Notes: generated from the sequence alone by a model not told the origin. DNA of 64,000 bases from an uncultured Elusimicrobia bacterium (GCA_945913025.1 CAMECJ010000008.1:1-64000), one strand, 5' to 3'; numbered from the stretch's first letter, positions 1 to 8,075 are shown. Program-made: numbers and translations.

Positions 1-918
1 GACTTAAAAGATTATTCAGGCGCCATAGCAGACTATGACAAGGCCATAGAATTAGACCTGCAACATGCCACGGCTTATAATGCCCGCGGCGTTGCCAAGC
101 AAAGTTTAAAAGATTATGCAGGTGCCATAGCAGACTATGACAAGGCCATAGAACTAGACCCTCAAGATGCCAGTGCTTACTATAACCGCGGCATAGCCAA
201 GGATTACTTAAAAGATTATTCAGGCGCCATAGCAGACTATGACAAGGCCATAGAATTAGGCCTGCAACATGCCACGGCTTATAATGCCCGCGGCAATGCC
301 AAGGCAGACTTAAAAGATTATGTAGGTGCCATAGCAGACTATGACAAGGCCATAGAACTAGACCCTCAAGATGCCACGGCTTACTATAACCGCGGCGTTA
401 CCAAGAAAGACTTAAAAGATTATGCAGGTGCTGTTGCAGATTATGACAAAGCCATAGAATTAGACCCAAAAATGGCCGCCGCTTACAATAACCGCGGCAA
501 TGCCAAGGCGAACTTAGAAGATTATACAGGTGCTATTGCAGACTATGACAAGGCCATAGAACTAGACCCTCAATATGCCAGTGCTTACAATAACCGCGGC
601 AATGCCAAGGCGAACTTAAAAAATTATGTAGGTGCCATAGCAGATTTTGATGAAGCCATAGCCTTGAACCCGCAAGATGCGCTAACTTACTATAACCGCG
701 GCAATGCCAAGAAAGACTTAAAAGATTATGCAGGTGCCATAGCAGACTATGACAAAGCAATAGAACTAGACCCGCAATATATTAACGATTACAATAACCG
801 CAGCGTTACCAAGAAAGACTTAAAAGATTATGCAGGTGCTACCGCCGATTACAACAAAGCCATAGAACTCGCTCCCAAATACACTAGGGCTTATAACAAC
901 CTCATTACGCTTTATGAG
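1..918 (+). repeat. 102-bp tandem coding repeat array
   Basis: Nine consecutive 102-bp units begin at 1, 103, 205 and so on to 817, each encoding one TPR. Units 1 and 3 are nearly identical over their first 90 bases, and units 2 and 4 resemble each other more than their neighbours, giving a 204-bp higher-order repeat. The array begins before the window. Such arrays change copy number by unequal recombination. Confidence 0.9.
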
Positions 919-993
919 GCGTTAAAACAACCAGAAAAGGCCGAGGAAATACGGAAACTTAAACAAAAAATTGTCCCAAAAGATACTAATTAA
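1..993 (+). CDS. TPR-repeat protein, 5' end outside window
   Basis: The reading frame is open from base 1, so the N-terminus lies outside the window; about 330 residues are visible. They form successive 34-residue tetratricopeptide repeats of the pattern AYNNRGNAK-DLKDYAGAIADYDKAIELDP, about nine units, followed by a short tail ending in KPDTN-like polar residues after a final partial helix pair (LITLYEALKQPEKAEEIRKLKQK). TPR arrays are protein-protein interaction scaffolds; partner and cell location cannot be read from this part. It precedes an envelope gene cluster on the same strand, but a hairpin and about 200 bp separate them, so co-transcription is uncertain. The repeats are also almost identical as DNA, which marks recent expansion. 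Confidence 0.9.
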   Translation, partial: DLKDYSGAIADYDKAIELDLQHATAYNARGVAKQSLKDYAGAIADYDKAIELDPQDASAYYNRGIAKDYLKDYSGAIADYDKAIELGLQHATAYNARGNAKADLKDYVGAIADYDKAIELDPQDATAYYNRGVTKKDLKDYAGAVADYDKAIELDPKMAAAYNNRGNAKANLEDYTGAIADYDKAIELDPQYASAYNNRGNAKANLKNYVGAIADFDEAIALNPQDALTYYNRGNAKKDLKDYAGAIADYDKAIELDPQYINDYNNRSVTKKDLKDYAGATADYNKAIELAPKYTRAYNNLITLYEALKQPEKAEEIRKLKQKIVPKDTN

Positions 994-1018
994 CTTATCT
1001 TGCTTTATTTGTATTGCT

Positions 1019-1048
1019 CCCCGCGGAAATTTTTCCTCTTCCGCGGGG
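1019..1048 (+). terminator. Hairpin after TPR gene
   Basis: CCCCGCGGAA and TTCCGCGGGG form a perfect 10-bp stem around a 10-nt loop, 25 nt after the TPR stop codon. No T-run follows, so it may be a weak or factor-dependent terminator, or a 3'-end stabiliser. Confidence 0.55.
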
Positions 1049-1142
1049 ATTCTCGTCTATAATGTCCCTTTTTGGCACCTTCCAGTTTTTATAGTAGGAG
1101 ATAAACCGGTAATTTACTAGTTGTATAGGGAAATGTCCGTTT

Positions 1143-1158
1143 GTGGCAGGTGTGCCAC
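1143..1158. promoter_or_regulatory. Inverted repeat GTGGCA-N4-TGCCAC
   Basis: A perfect 6-bp palindrome with a 4-nt centre lies 30 bp before the 33-codon ORF. The stretch AATGTCC-N-TTT-N-TGGCA that leads into it is repeated imperfectly about 70 bp upstream, near 1060. Size and place fit a regulator binding site for the downstream cluster; this is inference. Confidence 0.35.
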
Positions 1159-1188
1159 TAATAATATAAGAACCAATGGAGGCTTGCT

Positions 1189-1290
1189 ATGAAAAACAGA
1201 TTCGGTTGTGAAATTGACGATAGTACACAGGAAGATTTTTATAGTTGGGGCTATTCGGAAGGGGAAATTTACGGTGATGGCAGTTATTAA
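1189..1290 (+). CDS. Small ORF, 33 aa, possible leader peptide
   Basis: An ATG at 1189 is preceded by GGAGG with 6-nt spacing, a better ribosome site than many genes here. It encodes 33 residues (MKNRFGCEIDD at the start, ending in GEIYGDGSY) that are acidic and rich in aromatic residues, with no signal peptide or membrane segment. I recognise no family. The stop is followed at once by a small hairpin and, 52 nt on, by the start of the envelope gene cluster, so it could be a leader peptide of that operon or simply its first small gene. A longer reading frame from 1208 overlaps it in another frame but lacks a ribosome site. Confidence 0.45.
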   Translation: MKNRFGCEIDDSTQEDFYSWGYSEGEIYGDGSY

Positions 1291-1306
1291 CGACAATACG
1301 TTGTCG
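1291..1306 (+). promoter_or_regulatory. Hairpin after small ORF
   Basis: CGACAA and TTGTCG pair around a TACG loop starting on the base after the small ORF's stop codon. A modest stem with a pyrimidine-rich tail (CTGTCTGTTT) could act as a weak attenuator between the small ORF and the next gene. Confidence 0.3.
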
Positions 1307-1342
1307 CTGTCTGTTTATAAACTACTTATAAGAGAGGTGAAA

Positions 1343-1864
1343 ATGAAAAAAATTATTGTGTTTTTGCTGTGTTTGACAGGTTTTGTACCTGCCTATGGGG
1401 CCAAATTCCAAACCTTGGACGAAGCCCTTACGGAAACTGCAACTAAAATTGCGCAAAATTCGTTTATTCCTAAAAACACTAAAATTGCCATTGTCGGCTT
1501 TTTGGAAAGCACTTCGCGGGTTCGCTATCCGTTAAGTAGTGTATTGGAAGATGATTTGAGTGGGTTTTTGATTGAAAAAATGCCTGGTCGTGTAATTGCT
1601 AAAAACCACATTGATACGGTCTTACGGGAACTAAAAATAACACGCGACGATATTTTTGATACGCGTAACCGCAAGCAATTCGGGCGGTTGGCTTCGGCGG
1701 ATTTGATTGTTAGCGGCAATTATTGGATTAATCGCCGAGAAGTGATTATTGTAGTAAATGTGGTAAATATAGAAAGCGGTCTAGCCTTTTTTTCACATCG
1801 GGTAAGAATCCGCAAATCGCAGTTTGATAAACATTTGTTAAATTCGGAAAATAAATACAAATAA
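1343..1864 (+). CDS. FlgO/CsgG-like exported protein
   Basis: 173 residues. The start at 1343 is chosen over an in-frame Met at 1208 because an AGAGAGGTGA ribosome site precedes it and it gives a clean signal peptide (MKKIIVFLLCLTGFVPAYG). The mature part has the fold signature of the FlgO/CsgG-type domain: a KIAIVGFLES strand, a DDLSGFLIEKMPG helix, GRVIAKNHIDTVLRELKI, and SADLIVSGNYW. These periplasmic or outer-membrane-associated domains occur in FlgO, CsgG and LpoB. No lipobox is visible, so it is probably soluble in the periplasm. It heads a cluster with 10-bp spacing to the next gene, an LPP20-like lipoprotein, the same pairing seen in FlgO/FlgP systems. No flagellar genes are present in the window. 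Confidence 0.7.
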   Translation: MKKIIVFLLCLTGFVPAYGAKFQTLDEALTETATKIAQNSFIPKNTKIAIVGFLESTSRVRYPLSSVLEDDLSGFLIEKMPGRVIAKNHIDTVLRELKITRDDIFDTRNRKQFGRLASADLIVSGNYWINRREVIIVVNVVNIESGLAFFSHRVRIRKSQFDKHLLNSENKYK

Positions 1865-1874
1865 GGAGAAAAGT

Positions 1875-2501
1875 ATGAAAAATACTTGGGTTGTACCGCT
1901 TGTAATAAGCGCTTGGTTGTTTGTTGGTTGCAGTTCCAAAAATATTGTTTCCACGCCGCAGTTAAATGTAAAGGTAGTGGAAACCATTCCCAATACATCT
2001 GCTCCGTCCTGGGTAAATGCTACCACGGAATTTTGGGAAGACAAGGGATTCTATTATTATCGGGGGACCGCAGAAGGGATGACCAATCTGGAAGCCGCCA
2101 AGCGGGCTGGCAATGCTTCTGCCCGTACCAATATGGCTGAACAGGTTAAGAGCACTATCCGCAGCGAGTTTGCGCGGGCGTTAGAGAGTGGAAACTATGA
2201 CGAAAATACCGGTGGGTATTTGAAGGATGTTTTCTTTTCTGCGGTGGATAATTTGACGGTGAATGGTATTGTAATGCAAGAATCCTATTTGCAGCACTTG
2301 TTAGAAAGCGATAGTGTGCAGGAGCGTATGTATTACCGTGCATATGTACTGGCCCGTATCAGTGTGAAAGATTATAATACCGTTGTAAGACGTGCTTTTA
2401 GCGATACCAAAGAACAGGTTGCCGCTAATAAAAGTGCCAAAGAATTGGTAAAAGAAACGGAAACTCGCTTTTGGGAGCAACAGGGTGAAAACAAACAATA
2501 A
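1875..2501 (+). CDS. LPP20/FlgP-like lipoprotein
   Basis: 208 residues, start preceded by AAGGAGAAAAGT. A signal peptide ends in a lipobox (LFVGC, Cys19), so this is a predicted outer-membrane lipoprotein. After a linker, PSWVN and YYYRGTAEGMTNLEAAKRAGNASA match the LPP20/FlgP-type domain, whose hallmark is a Gly-containing strand followed by a helix rich in Ala (EAxxxAxxxAR). A helical C-terminus rich in Lys/Glu follows. It overlaps the next lipoprotein gene by 17 bp, so the two are translationally linked. The role is not known; family members support surface structures or envelope assembly. Confidence 0.7.
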   Translation: MKNTWVVPLVISAWLFVGCSSKNIVSTPQLNVKVVETIPNTSAPSWVNATTEFWEDKGFYYYRGTAEGMTNLEAAKRAGNASARTNMAEQVKSTIRSEFARALESGNYDENTGGYLKDVFFSAVDNLTVNGIVMQESYLQHLLESDSVQERMYYRAYVLARISVKDYNTVVRRAFSDTKEQVAANKSAKELVKETETRFWEQQGENKQ

Positions 2502-3267
2502 GTTCTCCATTGGGAGTATTATTGTTTGCTTGCTGGGGAGTGCCGGTTGTGCTACGGCACCCTCCCAGCCGGAGTGGGCCGGAAAACTGTGGCAGGAAAA
2601 GCAAACTGTGTTAGTCAGCGGGATTTCTTCTAATTGTGCGGATATGGCTTGCGCGCAGAAAATTGCTTATGCCAATGCGTTATCTTCTTTGGCTGAATAT
2701 ATGGGCCTACGGATAAAAACCCATACTCGGGTAGATTTAAGTAGTGATGAACAAAGTGTCAATGCGGTGTATGAGGCCTATACACAGGAATTAGAAATAA
2801 ACAATTTAAAGATAGAGAAATTTGAGGCGGTGCGTAGCAAAACGGGCCTGACAGGCTATGTGTTGATTAGCGTAGAACAAAAAGAGTTACGGGCTGCTGT
2901 TATGCGCCGCGAACAACGGGAAAGAGCGACAGAACAGGAAAAATTACGAAAACAGCGGTTAGGGGCTTTTCGTGTAGTTGCTCCTAGAACTTGGCAAGAT
3001 TTGGCTCGCGGGGTAGAAAAAGTATTAAGAGAACAAGGTTACTTGGTGGGAAAGAACGGACAGACGGTACGACTATCCGTTGCCCCAATATCGTGTTGGT
3101 GGAGTCAAACAGGTACGATAGAAGTGTGTATATTGCAGGCTAGTATATTAGTTGGCAATAAGAAACAAACTTTTAGTGCCAAAGGATATGGGCAGGATGT
3201 TGCGCAGGCTCGTAAAGAAACGATTGAGGTGTGGTTGCGGGAATTGCCGGATAATTTAATGGAGTAA
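2485..3267 (+). CDS. Second LPP20-like lipoprotein
   Basis: 260 residues from a GTG start at 2485, supported by GGAG 7 nt upstream inside the preceding gene. The signal peptide ends in lipobox GSAGC (Cys22). Residues about 30-140 carry an LPP20-like domain: EWAGK, VLVSGISS, then AQKIAYANALSSLAEYMGLRI and later TGYVLISVEQKEL. Residues about 150-170 are a charged helix (RREQRERATEQEKLRKQR), and the C-terminal part contains two Cys (CWW, VCI) that could pair. It lies 3 bp before the autotransporter-like gene, which suggests that the lipoproteins serve that surface protein; this is inference from order only. Confidence 0.65.
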   Translation: MKTNNKFSIGSIIVCLLGSAGCATAPSQPEWAGKLWQEKQTVLVSGISSNCADMACAQKIAYANALSSLAEYMGLRIKTHTRVDLSSDEQSVNAVYEAYTQELEINNLKIEKFEAVRSKTGLTGYVLISVEQKELRAAVMRREQRERATEQEKLRKQRLGAFRVVAPRTWQDLARGVEKVLREQGYLVGKNGQTVRLSVAPISCWWSQTGTIEVCILQASILVGNKKQTFSAKGYGQDVAQARKETIEVWLRELPDNLME

Positions 3268-3270
3268 ACG

Positions 3271-5424
3271 ATGAAGAAATATATTTTAGTGTGTATGTTA
3301 GTTCTGTGCGCCTGGGCGGCGTTTGCACAAGATAAAGAAATTATGGATAATCGGTATGGTTATTCATATGAATATTACAGATACAACGCGGTGGAAAACA
3401 AATCCTTTCAAGATATTAGTGGTTGGGATTCTGCTGTGCGAGTATCTGGTAGTTGGCCTTTATATTTTAAAAATGTGGATTTTCTTCGTAACCATACAGG
3501 GATTAGTTTAACAGGTGGCAAGGCGGGTTTTATAGATGTAAATTTCACTAATAATGACTCCGGTGGCATACGAATTGCCAGTCCTAGTAGTTCCCTATTA
3601 GGCGCGGAACGGGTATTATTTTCACAAAACCAGGCGACTAATGGTGCGGGTATTTATTCTGCCATTTTAGATAGTACCTCTTTCGGCGCATTTAAAACTG
3701 TTCGGTTTGATTATAATACGGCTTCGCAAAATGGCGGGGGAATGTATGTTAAGCATAATTATCAAACTATGCAAGACGTGCAATTTACGGGTAACCGCGC
3801 TATGCTGGGTGGAGGTATTTATGCGGAGAACGATTTTACCTTATCAGGAGGGAATATATCGTTTGTCAACAATGCGGCTAACCAGGGCGGGGGCATTTAT
3901 TCGGCAAAAAATTTAACTCTGCACGCTGAAAATGGGGATATTGTTTTTACTAATAATACAGGAAACGGGGTATATATGGGAGATTCCAATGCTATTTTGC
4001 GCTTGGAAACAACCCCTACGGGGAATATTATTTTTAACGATAGCATTGGTGGTAGTGCTGATATTGTGGCAGCTGGACAGGGAAATGTATCTTTTTATAA
4101 GCCGTTTGGATCTTCGCAGTTATTTTTAAACTCCGGTAGCGTTTATTTAGATCCAACCCAAAATTGGGATCATTCTAAAATAGTGGCCCAAGGGGGATTT
4201 TTAGCATTGACCGATGAGCAAGCCAATGAATTAAAACTGGGAACATTAACCTTGGACTCTAATTTATCTGTTAAGCCAGAAGTGGATATGCTAGGTGGAA
4301 AGATGGACTCTTTAAATATCCAAAATGTATTGGGATTACAAAAAATACGTGTGGACGGGTTTCATTTACTTTCTGTTAATAGCGAAGCCCCAACGACATT
4401 ATCTTTTATGAAAGGTAACGGAAAGGACAAAGTAAATGTGGCGGTAGATGCCTATGATGATATTTTTAGGTATCAGGCCAGTTATGACTCTATTTCGGGG
4501 AATATTACTTTTACACCGCAAAAGTTGCTGTTAGGCCAAGGAACGGCATCTGCCGATGCTTTTGCTCCTAAAACAATGATGCTACCGTTGTTCGCCTATG
4601 AAGCGGCGGACAGCGTGGTGCAAATGCTAAATAGTCGCAGTGAATTGCGTTTGGCGCAGGTGTGGCAGTTTGATGAACCGCGTTCGGGGCTTTATTTCCA
4701 ACCTTATTACCAAAGCGGGAAAAAGAAATTTACAAACGATGCCCAAGTGGATGATACTCGCCAAGGAGTTGCTTTCGGTGGGTTTAGTGGAGATTTGGAG
4801 TATTTTGACTCTATGGTTCTTTCGGCGGGTTGGTATGGTAACTATCAGCAGGGAAAATCGGATTATTCAGCCCTGCATTTAAAGCAAACACAGTACCAAG
4901 TAGGTGGCGATTTGTTCTTATATTCTTATCACTTTTTTATGGGGTTAACTGCCCAAGTTGGAATGAGTAATCAAAAGAAGCAAGAGAACAGTTCCGTATT
5001 TTTAGGCGGCGCAGAAGCCCAATTAGGATTTAATTGGGATTTATCGGCATCAGAATTATTTTTGCAACCATTTGGCAAATATAGTTATGCTTATGTCGGT
5101 GCCGGAGATGATGCAAGAAATGGGGCGGCGATATTAACGAGTGAAGCCTTTTCATTTACCCAGGCGCAGGGCGGGGTAAGGTTATTAAAAGTCTATAACG
5201 ATAATTGGAGTGCTCATTTGGGTGGAAGTTATGTAAAACAAATGCCACTCAACAACAATTTTAGTGCGGGTAATGTTTTGCTACCCAAATTTGAACTGGA
5301 CGGTTACGCACAAGCCTCGGCAGGATTTCAGTGGAGCGGAGAAAAAAGAAGTTTTTCTGCTGATATACAGGCTCAATTGGGAAAAGTAACGGGTTGGGGT
5401 CTAATGTTGTCAGTCGCTTTTTAG
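3271..5424 (+). CDS. Autotransporter-like surface protein
   Basis: 717 residues. A signal peptide (cleavage near AAFA-QDKE) is followed by a beta-helix-like passenger with repeated GGGIY/GGGMY and FTNN/FxxN motifs at about residues 90-240, the pattern of polymorphic outer-membrane proteins and other Pmp-type passengers. From about residue 450 the sequence switches to alternating aromatic beta-strands typical of an autotransporter barrel, ending in LSVAF with the C-terminal Phe used for outer-membrane insertion. Predicted to be displayed at the surface. It starts 3 bp after the lipoprotein gene with a weak ribosome site (TGGAGTAAACG), so coupling is likely. The ligand or enzymatic role of the passenger is unknown. 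Confidence 0.8.
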   Translation: MKKYILVCMLVLCAWAAFAQDKEIMDNRYGYSYEYYRYNAVENKSFQDISGWDSAVRVSGSWPLYFKNVDFLRNHTGISLTGGKAGFIDVNFTNNDSGGIRIASPSSSLLGAERVLFSQNQATNGAGIYSAILDSTSFGAFKTVRFDYNTASQNGGGMYVKHNYQTMQDVQFTGNRAMLGGGIYAENDFTLSGGNISFVNNAANQGGGIYSAKNLTLHAENGDIVFTNNTGNGVYMGDSNAILRLETTPTGNIIFNDSIGGSADIVAAGQGNVSFYKPFGSSQLFLNSGSVYLDPTQNWDHSKIVAQGGFLALTDEQANELKLGTLTLDSNLSVKPEVDMLGGKMDSLNIQNVLGLQKIRVDGFHLLSVNSEAPTTLSFMKGNGKDKVNVAVDAYDDIFRYQASYDSISGNITFTPQKLLLGQGTASADAFAPKTMMLPLFAYEAADSVVQMLNSRSELRLAQVWQFDEPRSGLYFQPYYQSGKKKFTNDAQVDDTRQGVAFGGFSGDLEYFDSMVLSAGWYGNYQQGKSDYSALHLKQTQYQVGGDLFLYSYHFFMGLTAQVGMSNQKKQENSSVFLGGAEAQLGFNWDLSASELFLQPFGKYSYAYVGAGDDARNGAAILTSEAFSFTQAQGGVRLLKVYNDNWSAHLGGSYVKQMPLNNNFSAGNVLLPKFELDGYAQASAGFQWSGEKRSFSADIQAQLGKVTGWGLMLSVAF

Positions 5425-5486
5425 AGGGGAATTGTCCTCTTTTGGCAGGATTTTTTCTAATAATAGCCATACAAAGGGAGAAAAGT

Positions 5487-6308
5487 ATGTTTACCTTAAA
5501 AGAATATACCCAAGAAATTAAAACTAATTTAAATGTCCCGCAAAAGATTGCGTTTCAAATGCCTTATTTGTGTCCTTTTCCAACTTCCGAACTTGTAGGG
5601 GGATTTGAACAAGATAAAGCCTATTTTTTCTTTGCAAAAGAGAACAGCCTTTCTCTGCGGCATTTGCGAACTTTTTTCTTGCGTCAGGCATTAATGCAAA
5701 AATTGCGCGTATTGGTGCAAGATCCTGGTTATTTACATTATGAGGATATGCGTGCTTTGTTATCTGTGGAAACGAGTCAAAATGTGAGTATGTTATTTGA
5801 CTTGTTGTTAAACCGCCAAGAAATGTTGTTCCCTGAATTGGACAAATTAGCCCAAGGGGATATTACTTGGTTGCGTGCAAAAGCCAGTGTCTTTCCGACT
5901 ACATTGGGACATAAAGTAGTTATTGGTGAGGCGGAATATAACTATGATATGATTTTACTCTCTATGACACAGGCGGAATTGATTTCTACTCCCACCTTGC
6001 CTCAAGAGTTAGCCCGTAATAGCCATAGCGTGGTGATTGTATTTGTTACACAAACAAATGAGGAAGCAGTCGCCCCTTATCCATTACGCTGTTTTCAGCA
6101 GGAAGAACCAAATCTGGAAAATATTGGCGAAGAATTTAATTTTGTGGCAGATACGTCGGTTGAGGAATATGGAAAAAATGACGAATTAATAGAAACTAAA
6201 CTAATAGAGATAATTTCTTATGCTAAGATAAATTCTTATTTCCCCAATTGCAAGGAATATGATTTCCACGACGGAATTTTAGAGTGGTATGTTAGAGAGG
6301 CGGAGTAA
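5487..6308 (+). CDS. Unknown protein, 273 aa
   Basis: The start at 5487 is preceded by AGGGAGAAAAGT; an upstream in-frame Met at 5394 would overlap the previous gene and has no ribosome site. I do not recognise the family. There is no signal peptide, no membrane helix and no Walker motif. Residues 60-130 are helical and leucine-rich; a strand-like stretch near 170 (YDMILLSM) and another (SVVIVFVT) suggest an alpha/beta core. The C-terminus is acidic. It lies between the surface protein and the ClpX-like gene; as a probable cytoplasmic protein it could be a partner or substrate adaptor of the unfoldase, which is only a guess from position. Confidence 0.75.
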   Translation: MFTLKEYTQEIKTNLNVPQKIAFQMPYLCPFPTSELVGGFEQDKAYFFFAKENSLSLRHLRTFFLRQALMQKLRVLVQDPGYLHYEDMRALLSVETSQNVSMLFDLLLNRQEMLFPELDKLAQGDITWLRAKASVFPTTLGHKVVIGEAEYNYDMILLSMTQAELISTPTLPQELARNSHSVVIVFVTQTNEEAVAPYPLRCFQQEEPNLENIGEEFNFVADTSVEEYGKNDELIETKLIEIISYAKINSYFPNCKEYDFHDGILEWYVREAE

Positions 6309-6331
6309 TCCGTCATACCAGAGTAAATGTG

Positions 6332-6356
6332 GCGGTCGGAACACCTCCCCGGCCGC
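6332..6356 (+). terminator. Hairpin before ClpX-like gene
   Basis: GCGGTCGG and CCGGCCGC form an 8-bp stem (one G-T pair) with a 9-nt loop, followed within 15 nt by TTTATATTTTT. It could be a partial terminator setting a lower level of the last gene of the cluster. Confidence 0.45.
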
Positions 6357-6384
6357 TACTTTATATTTTTAACGGGTGTTATTT

Positions 6385-7881
6385 ATGGAAATAAAAGAAG
6401 GAAATATAGAGAAGGACTCTGCAAATGTGTTATCTTTTTTGGAACAGCCCGAAGGCTATCACGCCAACGAAGAATATGTAGCCGATGTAATAAAATTATT
6501 TCACTTGCTAGAGCACCCAGTAAATCAAAAACAAGCGTTTGCTTGTATGCAATATTTGGATAAATGCGTGGAACTAAGTGCTCCAAAAATTGCATTTGAA
6601 AAAGAACTCAAAAAATATAATTTATCCGTTGTGGAAAAATTTTGTTTACTCAAACTAATTTATGTGGATTTGTTTGGGGCACATTATACACGGTTTACTA
6701 TGCGGGACTTGTTTCAATTTGTTATAAATAGCAAACTTTGCCCCATCGAGTATGCGGTACGGGTGATTTTACAACCTTCTTCTACTATTTATAAACAAGG
6801 CTTGGTACTGTGTAATAAGGGCAGTATTAGTTTGCGGCGGGATTTAATAGATTTATTCATCAATGGCAAGTGCACTAACTATCATGTAAATAGAACGGAT
6901 AAATTGCCAAGATGTTCTATTCTTTCCATTTATAAAGGTTTAAATCGTTTTATCATTGGACAGGAGCAGGCCAAACAGGACCTTGCTAGTGCCGTATATG
7001 AACATTTTTTGCGTTGTAAAATTGCCCAAAAGGAAGGCCGTCCTATGGAAAAGAATAATATGCTACTAATCGGTCCGACCGGAACCGGCAAGACTTATTT
7101 ATGCCGGATATTGGCGCAGATTTTGCAAATACCGTTTTATATAGCTGATGCCAGCCAAATGACGGATACCGGTTATGTTGGGCCTAGTGTAGATAGCGTA
7201 TTAATCAACCTGCGAAAGCAAATTCCAAATATGGGGTCTGTTTTTCCACCAGCGATTGTATATTTGGATGAAATAGATAAACTGGCCTTTAAGGATACGA
7301 TAAAAGATGTAAGCGGGCGTGGTGTACAAGAAGAGTTATTGAAATTGTTGGAATCAACAGTTTATACTACATCTGCAGATAAATTTAGAGAGGGTCAACA
7401 GTATGATATTTCTAATATTATGTTTATTGCAGGCGGTTCTTTTGCTGGTATAGAAAATATTGTTTTAAATCGTACACATCAACACCAAATTGGTTTTGGA
7501 ACCCCAAAGGGGAAAGTCCTTGTCCCCAATAACATTACTCCTTGCGATTTGGAAACCTATGGCTTTATGCCAGAACTGATAGGGCGGTTTAGTCATATTA
7601 GTCAACTATCCTCTTTAACGGAACAGAATTTAATGGATATTTTAAGCAAAGCAAAAAACAATCCGTTGGAACAGTATAGACGCATTTTTAATGAGGCTGG
7701 GATTGCCTTGCATGTCCCCAATACAGTATTGAGAACTCTTGCCACGCAGGCATTAACAAATCAAACGGGGGCCCGCGGATTAAAAACAGTTTTAAGCACC
7801 TTGCTTGGCAAGGCTCTTTTTGATTGCCACTTGCACAAAAAGAAAGAGTACACTTTGTCCTTACTTGGAACAAATGTTTGA
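6385..7881 (+). CDS. ClpX-like AAA+ unfoldase, no zinc finger
   Basis: 498 residues from ATG 6385; GTG at 6376 is an alternative. From about residue 190 the protein follows ClpX closely: IGQEQAKQDLASAVYEH, Walker A GPTGTGKT near 230, pore-loop GYVG, Walker B IVYLDEIDK near 291, GRGVQEELLKLLES, an IGFG loop near 369 equivalent to the ClpP-docking loop of ClpX, the arginine-finger region PELIGRF, and sensor-2 GARGL. ClpX unfolds proteins with ATP and feeds them to ClpP. Here the usual zinc-binding N-domain is absent; instead about 185 residues of unknown helical sequence precede the AAA+ core. So it is a paralogue with a different substrate-recognition domain, and it probably keeps ClpP contact. 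It closes the surface-protein cluster. Confidence 0.85.
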   Translation: MEIKEGNIEKDSANVLSFLEQPEGYHANEEYVADVIKLFHLLEHPVNQKQAFACMQYLDKCVELSAPKIAFEKELKKYNLSVVEKFCLLKLIYVDLFGAHYTRFTMRDLFQFVINSKLCPIEYAVRVILQPSSTIYKQGLVLCNKGSISLRRDLIDLFINGKCTNYHVNRTDKLPRCSILSIYKGLNRFIIGQEQAKQDLASAVYEHFLRCKIAQKEGRPMEKNNMLLIGPTGTGKTYLCRILAQILQIPFYIADASQMTDTGYVGPSVDSVLINLRKQIPNMGSVFPPAIVYLDEIDKLAFKDTIKDVSGRGVQEELLKLLESTVYTTSADKFREGQQYDISNIMFIAGGSFAGIENIVLNRTHQHQIGFGTPKGKVLVPNNITPCDLETYGFMPELIGRFSHISQLSSLTEQNLMDILSKAKNNPLEQYRRIFNEAGIALHVPNTVLRTLATQALTNQTGARGLKTVLSTLLGKALFDCHLHKKKEYTLSLLGTNV

Positions 7882-7940
7882 TCTATTAAGTTATAGTTTG
7901 TGCTGCAATAAAAATAGATTATATATAACGTGAGGGGTTA

Positions 7941-8075
7941 ATGATGCCGGAGCAACCACTTAATGCGGAATAACAGAAAATTTTTGATAATGTTATACGA
8001 CGCAATAAAAAAGAAAACGAATCCGACGAAAGAAGATATCCGGTATTTTTCCATTTTTGGGAAAATTACAACTGA
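7941..8075 (+). pseudogene. Possible small ORF broken by an in-frame stop
   Basis: ATG ATG after GAGGGG reads ten codons (MMPEQPLNAE), meets TAA at 7971, then continues in the same frame for 33 more codons of protein-like sequence (QKIFDNVIRRNKKENE, then RRYPVFFHFWENYN) to TGA at 8073. It could be a decayed small gene or chance. No family recognised. Confidence 0.25.

Noticed and set aside
1051-1100. Sigma-54 type promoter at TTGGCAC near 1072
   Set aside because: The -24-like TTGGCAC is there, but no GC element at the right distance follows.
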